Assembly (NCBI GenBank): GCA_949987565.1
Contig: OX465115.1
Coordinates: 4,985,121-5,049,120 of the forward strand
From: Luidia sarsii
Lineage: Eukaryota; Echinodermata; Asteroidea; Paxillosida; Luidiidae
DNA: 64,000 nt
Direction of reading: 5' to 3'
The notes under the pieces were generated by a model. The model was given only the letters and a program-made list of their open reading frames with translations, had not been told where the DNA came from and did no database searches. Of the stretch, positions 53,401-62,400 are shown in pieces. Position 1 is the first letter of the stretch; every line of letters starts with the position of its first letter. A program made the translations under genes and the position numbers.

Positions 53401-56400
53401 GTGGTACTTCAACAATGGCTGCATCTGAACTCATTGGCTATGGCTTCAGATAGCGCACGACTCGATGAAACCTGCTCGCTAGCGGCTGCAGCCTGTTCCC
53501 ATAGACCTGCGTGCTATTTCAAGCTATAGCCAACAATTTCAGAGATGGCCTTTCGGTTGGCCAAGAAAGCTTGGATTTTGGTTTTGCATAGAGAGGCGTC
53601 TCACCTCACGGCACTCTCTACCTCCGCCGTGTCCCTCGGTGCGGGGCCGGCTGAGCCTTCCCAGGGTGCACTGCTGCCCTCCCCGCCCGACGCCGCGGAT
53701 CGGGCGGGGCCGAGGACGAGCTGGTTCAGGATGAGGGCCGTCTGCTTGCGGTGAGCGGCCGACTCGTGGAAGAGGTCCAGGAAGTGGTCCACGAGGAGGG
53801 TGAGGCTTCCTGGAGACGAGGGAAGGAGGGAAGGAGGGGAAGGAGGGGAAGGAGGGGAAGGAGGGGAAGGAGGGGAAGGAGGGGAAGGAGGGGAAGGAGG
53901 GAAGGAGGGAAGGAGGGAAGGAGGGAAGGAGGGAAGGAGGGGAAGAAGGGGAAGGAGGGAAGGAGGGAAGGAGGGAAGGAGGGAAGGAGGGAAGGAGGGA
54001 AGGAGGGAAGGAGGGAAGGAGGGAAGGAGGGAAGGAGGGAAGGAGGGAAGGAGGGAAGGAGGGAAGGAGGGAAGGAGGGAAGGAGGGAAGGAGGGAAGGA
54101 GGGAAGGAGGGAAGGAGGGAAGGAGGGAAGGAGGGAAGGAGGGAAGGAGGGAAGTAGGAAAGGAGGGGAAGGAGGGGAAGGAGGGAAGGAGGGAAGGAGG
54201 GAAGGAGGGAAGGAGGGAACGAGGGTAGGAGGGTAGGAGGGAAGGAGGGAAGGAGGGAAGGAGGGAAGGAGGGAAGGAGGGAAGGAGGGAAGGAGGGAAG
54301 GAGGGGAAGGAGGGAAGGAGGGAAGGAGGGGAAGGAGGGAAGGAGGGAAGGAGGGAAGGAGGGAAGGAGGGAAGGAGGGAAGGAGGGAAGGAGGGAAGGA
54401 GGGAAGGAGGGAAGGAGGGAAGGAGGGAAGGAGGGAAGGAGGAGAAGGACGGAAGGAGGGAAGGAGGGAAGGAGGGAAGGAGGGAAGGAGGGAAGGAGGG
54501 AAGGGGGGAAGGAGGGAAGGAGGGAAGGAGGGAAGGAGGGAAGGAGGGGAAGGAGGGCAGGAGGGAAGGAGGTAAGGAGGGAAGGAGGGAAGGAGGGAAG
54601 GAGGGGAAGGAGGTAAGGAGGGAAGGAGGGAAGGAGGGAAGGAGGGAAGGAGGGAAGGAGGGAAGGAGGGAAGGAGGGAAGGAGGGAAGGAGGGAAGGAG
54701 GGAAGGAGGGAAGGAGGGAAGGAGGGAAGGAGGGAAGGAGGGAAGGAGGGAAGGAGGGAAGGAGGGAAGGAGGGAAGGAGGGAAGGAGGGAAGGAGGGAA
54801 GGAGGGAAGGAGGGAAGGAGGGAAGGAGGGAAGGAGGGAAAGAGGGGAAGAAGGGGAAGGAGGGAAGGAGGGAAGGAGGGAAGGAGGGAAGGAGGGAAGG
54901 AGGGAAGGAGGGGAAGGAGGGAAGGAGGGAAGGAGAGAAGGAGGGAGGGAGGGAGGGAGGGAGGGAGGGAAGGAGGGAAGGAGGGAAGGAGGGAAGGAGG
55001 GAAGGAGGGAAGGAGGGAAGGAGGGAAGGAGGGAAGGAGGGAAGGAGAGAAGGAGGGAGGGAGGGAGGGAGGGAGGGAGGGAGGGAAGGAGGGAAGGAGG
55101 GAAGGAGGGAAGGAGGGAAGGAGGGAAGGAGGGAAGGAGGGAAGGAGGGAAGGAGGGAAGGAGGGAAAGAGGGGAAGAAGGGGAAGGAGGGAAGGAGGGA
55201 AGGAGGGAAGGGGGGAAGGAGGGAAGGAGGGAAGGAGGGAAGGAGGGAAGGAGGGGAAGGAGGGCAGGAGGGAAGGAGGTAAGGAGGGAAGGAGGGAAGG
55301 AGGGAAGGAGGGGAAGGAGGTAAGGAGGGAAGGAGGGAAGGAGGGAAGGAGGGAAGGAGGGAAGGAGGGAAGGAGGGAAGGAGGGAAGGAGGGAAGGAGG
55401 GAAGGAGGGAAGGAGGGAAGGAGGGAAGGAGGGAAGGAGGGAAGGAGGGAAGGAGGGAAAGAGGGGAAGAAGGGGAAGGAGGGAAGGAGGGAAGGAGGGA
55501 AGGAGGGAAGGAGGGAAGGAGGGAAGGAGGGGAAGGAGGGAAGGAGGGAAGGAGAGAAGGAGGGAGGGAGGGAGGGAGGGAGGGAGGGAAGGAGGGAAGG
55601 AGGGAAGGAGGGAAGGAGGGAAGGAGGGAAGGAGGGAAGGAGGGAAGGAGGGAAGGAGGGAAGGAGGGAAGGAGGGAAGGAGAGAAGGAGGGAGGGAGGG
55701 AGGGAGGGAGGGAGGGAGGGAGGGAGGGAGGGAGGGAAGGAGGGAAGGAGGGAAGGAGGGAAGGAGGGAAGGAGGGAAGGAGGGAATATTTTCAATATCC
55801 ATAACCGGAAATGATGAATTCAATTTTAAAAGAAAGAATATCAAAGAGCTTCTGCCCAATGGTTTCATTCTTTTTTTTTCTTTTTCAAATGGCTCATTTC
55901 TCCGAAAGTCATTTAACAAAAAATCTGAGAATGAATGTACCCATTTTCCGATAACTCAAAAATGCAATATTCTGCAGGTAAAAAAATAAAATAAAAAAAA
56001 TCCGTTAATAAATATTTACGTACCGTACGAGCCAAGTAGATGGCAGATGTGCACAACAGACTTGTAGATTCGGTCGTCGGCAAAATGCTTGAAATATTTC
56101 CTTCTGGTCGGACAGTGCTGAAAGCTGTCTACACTGTGGGCTGCAGACTCTGAATAGCAGAGCATTGGGGGCAAAACCTTACAATAAAAATCGCATGGCA
56201 CTAAGACGTGCACCACCTCCAACATTATACACCTTGTCATCTTCTGATATTCAATATGTTGTTCTGCAACACCGGCCAATATGTAGTGTCTTTTCAGGCT
56301 TCTTTTGGGGCATTCTGAAGCTGTAGTATGAAGTGTTTGACACGATAATTCAACCGGAAGTTGCACACTTTGGGCCGAAACTCGCGAGCGCTCGTGAATG

Positions 56401-59400
56401 ACAGAAAAAGGATTGGTCTGGCTTCTTTTTCATCCCGTATCTATTTTTGTATAAGTCCGGCATAGGGATCCATTCTATGGTTAGAAAGCTTGTTTATTCA
56501 CCTTGACCAACAGAGGGCAGTAGATAAAGAGTTATAAGTGATTTATAAGTGCAAAAGGCCCATCTTTGAGGGCTGATAATCCCTTTACAAAAGCCACGCA
56601 GACGTCCTACTGTGCCACATTTGATTCACTGATACAAATAGTGCACTCTTATTGATTTATTTTGCAGGTTTATTGTTCTCTGATTGTTTAGCAAGCTTTT
56701 GAAATGGCACTGTGCCGGCCATGGGCACTAGAATAATCCCGCCGTCAAGGTGTTAAGGGGGACGGCGGACACTCACCCGGGTGAGACGTAGCCTCCTCAA
56801 GGATCTTGACGTCCCTCAGGTCAAACTCCAGGACCTGGACCAGGGCCAGGGAGAGGCGACGGAGATGGGAGACCGAGCGGAGAAGAGAGGCCACCCTCGG
56901 CCCTGCAGAGACAGAGACATCGGACCTTAAAAAACCACTGACCAGCTAGTAACGACAGTGAGTCGTAAAGCTGGCTACAGAAGCTAGTAACGGCAGTGAG
57001 TTGTAAAGCTGGCTACAGAAGCTAGTAACGACAGTGAGTTGTAAAGCTGGCTACAGAAGCTAGCAATGACAGTGAGTCGTAGAGCTGGCTACAGAAGCTA
57101 GTAACAACAGTGAGTTGTAAAGCTGGCTACAGAAGCTAGTAACGACAGTGAGTTGTAAAGCTGGCTACAGAAGCTAGCAACGACAGTGAGTCGTAGAGCT
57201 GGCTACAGAAGATAGTAACGACAGTCAGTGAGTCGTACAGCTGGCTACAGAAGCTAGTAACGACAGTGAGTCGAAGAGCTGGCTACAGAAGCTAGTAATG
57301 ACAGTGAGTCGAAGAGCTGGCTACAGAAGCTAGTAACGACAGTGAGTTGTAAAGCTGGCTACAGAAGCTAGTAACGACAGTGAGTTGTAAAGCTGGCTAC
57401 AAAAGCTAGTAACGACAGTGAGTTGTAAAGCTGGCTACAGAAGCTAGTAACGACAGTGAGTTGTAAAGCTGGCTACAGAAGCTAGCAACGACAGTGAGTC
57501 GTAGAGCTGGCTACAGAAGCTAGTAACGACAGTGAGTTGTAAAGCTGGCTACAGAAGCTAGCAACGACAGTGAGTCGTAGAGCTGGCTACAGAAGCTAGT
57601 AACGACAGTGAGTTGTAAAGCTGGCTACAGAAGCTAGTAATGACAGTGAGTTGTAAAGCTGGCTACAGAAGCTAGTAACGACAGTGAGTTGTAAAGCTGG
57701 CTACAGAAGCTAGCAACGACAGTGAGTCGTAAAGCTGGCTACAGAAGCTAGTAACGACAGTGAGTTGTAAAGCTGGCTACAGAAGCTAGCAACGACAGTG
57801 AGTCGTAGAGCTGGCTACAGAAGCTAGTAACGACAGTGAGTTGTAAAGCTGGCTACAGAAGCTAGTAACGACAGTGAGTCGAAGAGCTGGCTACAGAAGC
57901 TAGTAACGACAGTGAGTTGTAAAGCTGGCTACAGAAGCTAGTAATGACAGTGAGTTGTAAAGCTGGCTACAGAAGCTAGTAACGACAGTGAGTCGTAGAG
58001 CTGGCTACAGAAGCTAGTAACGACAGTGAGTTGTAAAGCTGGCTACAGAAGCTAGCAACGACAGTGAGTCGTAGAGCTGGCTACAGAAGCTAGTAACGAC
58101 AGTGAGTTGTAAAGCTGGCTACAGAAGCTAGCAACGACAGTGAGTCGTAGAGCTGGCTACAGAAGCTAGCAACGACAGTGAGTTGTAAAGCTGGCTACAG
58201 AAGCTAGCAACGACAGTGAGTCGTAGAGCTGGCTACAGAAGCTAGTAACGACAGTGAGTTGTAAAGCTGACTACAGAAGCTAGTAACGACAGTGATTTGT
58301 AAAGCTGGCTACAGAAGCTAGTAACGACAGTGAGTTGTAAAGCTGGCTACAGAAGCTAGCAACGACAGTGAGTTGTAAAGCTGGCTACAGAAGCTAGTAA
58401 CGACAGTGAGTTGTAAAGCTGGCTACAGTAGCTAGCAACGACAGTGAGTCGTAAAGCTGGCTACAGAAGCTAGTAACGGCAGTGAGTTGTAAAGCTGGCT
58501 ACAGAAGCTAGCAACGGCAGTGAGTTGTAAAGCTGGCTACAGAAGCTAGTAACGACAGTGATTTGTAAAGCTGGCTACAGAAGCTAGTAATGACAGTGAG
58601 TTGTAAAGCTGGCTACAGAAGCTAGCAACGGCAGTGAGTTGTAAAGCTGGCTACAGAAGCTAGCAACGGCAGTGAGTTGTAAAGCTTGGAAGTAGGATCA
58701 GGAAGGGTTAGGGTAACTTGGCAGGCCACACTACTCACCAAGTAGCTTCAGGTAGCCAATGACAAGAGTCAACGTCGACAGTTTGGCTGCATCATCTGTG
58801 GAGAGAAAGAACAACGGGAAGCTGAGATTCAATAAGAGTTTGCCCTGCTCGATGTAATAAACACCGAGAGCTCAGTGTTTTGCCGATGCCTGATGAAACA
58901 ATTTCAGGCAGCTCAGGCGGGATGCGAACGTCAGCCAGAAGCAATCCAACCCTTAGCTGCCGTATATCTCCAAGGATCGCACCCCCCACTATTAAGAAAT
59001 TGGAAAATAAATGTTTGTATTACTTGAACGTAACTTGTTCCTGTCATTACGAATGGTTATTGGAAGGGGGGAAGTACCTGCAGTCCTCATTATCCTCGGG
59101 AGGGAGGTCATCAGAGAGTGGAGATTCTCCTCCAGCAATTCCACCAGAGCCTTGCCTCCCTTCGCCTCCTCTTCCTGCACCACCTCCTCCTCCTCCTCTC
59201 CTCCTCCTCCTCCTTCGCCAACACCTCCTCCGCCTCCTCGGCCCATGTACGTCCGGGCAAACCTGGCCAAGACCTCCTCGCAGGCGGCCGACACCTCCCG
59301 GTACTCGTCTCCGACGAGAGAGACCAGGAGCTCCAGCAGCTTGGGGACGCTCTCCGCCAGGGACCTGGGGAGGAGGGGGGAGGGGGGGAGACGGCCGACG

Positions 59401-62400
59401 GACGTAAGAGGAAGGAGCTAGTCAGACTCACATCTTAGGTATCTGAGTCATAAATCATCGCGTCTTGAGTCCTAGTCTGAGTCACGTCTCTCAAGTCTCT
59501 CCCGGGCCGAGTTCCGAGTCATCCTGGTCAAGACTGAGTGCGAGTGACAGTGGTTACGTTTTCAGTCCGAGTCACGAGTCACAAAAGGTTAAGTCTCGAG
59601 TCCATGTCACATCATCACATGTCAAAAATGTTGATGTACGAGTCACACGTCACAAAGGTTGAGTCCTGAGTCTGAGTCACATGTCACAAAGATTGAGTTT
59701 TGAGTCTGAGTCACATGTCACAAAGATTGAGTCTTGAGTGCAAGTCACAAAGATTGAGTCCTGAGTCCGAGTCATGTCACAAAGGTTGAGTCCTGAGTCC
59801 GAGTCATGTCACAAAGGTTGAGCCTGAGTCTGAGTCACACATCACAAAGATCGAGTCTTGAGTGCGAGTCACACATCACAAAGATTGAGTCTTGAGTGCG
59901 AGTCACACATCACAAAGATTGAGTCTTGAGTGCGAGTCACACATCACAAATATCGAGTCTTGAGTGCAAGTCACACATCACAAAGATTGAGTCTTGAGTG
60001 CGAGTCACACATCACAAAGATTGAGTCTTGAGTGCGAGTCACACATCACAAAGATTGAGTCTTGAGTCACATGTCACAAAGGTTGAGCCTGAGTCTGAGT
60101 CACACATCACAAAGATCGAGTCTTGAGTGCGAGTCACACATCACAAAGATCGAGTCTTGAGTCACATGTCACAAAAGGTTGAGCCCGAGTCTGAGTCACA
60201 TGTCACAAAGATCGAGTCTTGAGTGCAAGTTACAAAGGTTGAGCCTGAGTCTGAGTCACACATCACAAAGATCGAGTCTTGAGTCACAGGTTAAGCTCGA
60301 GTCCGAGTAACATGTCACAAAAGGTTGAGTCACCTTTTAAATGTATAATCTCCCAATTTGTTTTAATTTTGTTCTCAAATTGTATAATCAAATAACAGGG
60401 CTGATGCAAACCCAAATAGTGAAGCAAATTGACAATGGCCCACACCTTTGGCAGTTGAAGAGAAGATTCTCGCTGAAGGTTACCATGGCGAGGCGGATCT
60501 TCCAGCTGGGGCTGGTTGCCACGGAGACGATGCGGCCGAGCAGGACGTCCAGCTTCCCGGCCGTGGACTCCACCCAGTCCGTCGTCCTGGCAACCAGCAA
60601 GCCCCGCCCGGGCGCGTCCGGGCTCGGTCGCTGCAGGGGCGGGGCGGCCTCCGATTGGCTGGGGGAGTGGAGGTCATCCATCACCATGGCGACGACCTTG
60701 GACCAGGTACTGATGGCAGTCTGATTAGAGAGACACGAAACCCCCAGACTGGATTAACTGGAGCGCAGTATAATCTAGGAGCTCATAATAATAAATTCAA
60801 AAACCTTAGCTTAAAGCCTGGCATTGATCTCTCTGATGGGATGTAAAAAAAAAAAAACGACTCTGGGGGATCCCCGAACTGCTGTAGCCAGGTTTACGAC
60901 AAATTTCTTGTTTATTGGAAATGAGGCCAAATGGAAATAGACGGCAGTTAATGGTTGAATTGATTCTGGCTGGTGCCCTAATGCTGGGCAAAGACTAGTT
61001 GACTATTTGGGAAGGGCACCAGCTTAGGGCTGGTCAGCTCAGACGGCAAGAGCACCGGCACGCAAAACCAGAGGTCCCGGGTTCAAATCTAAGTCCAGTC
61101 AAAGTTTTCTTTGCCGTTTTTCTTTTAATTATAAATACCCTCAATCATGTGTGGTGTCAATGGTGCACTGAAGTAGTGCAGGTAGTAATCACGTTTACAC
61201 AAGAAAGACATTTTCCTGCTTAGCAGATTCTCACGCTTAGGCGGCTCTGTGAAATTGGGCCCTGGCCTGTAACACAGTATGAAAATGAAAAAAACACCCC
61301 AAAATCATCCTACTTACAATTGTGACAGTCTGCCGTATCCAAGATGGCACGTTCAAGTCGGGAAATATGAAAGTAAAAAACAAACGAAAAAAAAATGTGA
61401 TGAATATGAGTTTCGCTCCTTTCAATGTGGCTATGGCCATAGGTCTACAACAATCCAAACCGGGAAAATGGACATCCCTGTTGGGTATCACTTCAATCTC
61501 CCTGATCATTCGATATCAGATATGAGTGTACTGGGCATAGAATCACTTGGTCACCGTAGTAATGCTGTCCGTCTTAGCAGTGAGAAAATGTGGATGAAGC
61601 GTCTTCGGACTATTCAACCACATGGTCTCAACATCCAGGAGGGTAATGACTGACACCAAGCAGCTTTCTGATAATCCTTCTTTTGTGTTCAGTCCTTCAC
61701 ACTTCTCTCTTTGATCTTTCCCCCTCTTCTCACTAATCCCTACCCTACTCCTTGCCCTTCCCTTTAATCTCACCCTACCAGCTTTACTCTTTGTCCTTTG
61801 TTTCTCATCCTTGTCCTATTCACTCTCTTCCCCCTTCCTTCGTGTACATGTATCTGTTTTGTCACTCTGCCTTTGAGAAAGGTCCTGCTAGGATCGAAAT
61901 GTCAAGCCCACTAAATTTTGAGATTTATTTTCTAATGTGGGTAGATCTTGAGGATTCCTTTAAGCTGCGGCTTTTTTTGTGTGGAAATCTCTTCTGCAGG
62001 CACACCAGAGCAGAGTTGAAACGGTCAGCTGCCTCCCGGAGGTCATCGGAGGGTCAAATGAATATGCACGATATGCAAATTTGATTTGGGTTGCTGGCCC
62101 CAAGGGGGGGAAGTCCTAGGCCCTACTCTAAACTGCAGTATATCACAGTTTTCTTTCAAAGACGAGAGAAAGAGGGAGGGAGGGGAGGGAGGGGAGGGGG
62201 TTGGGTGGGTGGTAAAAGTTCAAGCTTGTTTCCATGGCATCCCGGGTCCAGAACAATGAGCGTCATTGTGTCACAGCAGCTGGCCCCGGATCCGGTTGAG
62301 AAGTTCACGCCTCGTAAATTCTCTCCGACCCCCCGAAAGACATCGATATGCAAGTGTGGGGAGGATGGACGTGATTTAATGCTTCAGGGCAGATGCTGGC

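Noticed and set aside
53601..55919. Open frames of 772 and 689 codons rich in Pro-Ser-Leu
   Set aside because: They are read through a (GGGAAGGA)n array; only the first few dozen codons at the left end belong to the real TTI1 exon 53605-53809.
56943..58688. CRISPR array
   Set aside because: The 38-bp and 57-bp arrays have no unique spacers between repeats, no cas genes, and the DNA is eukaryotic.
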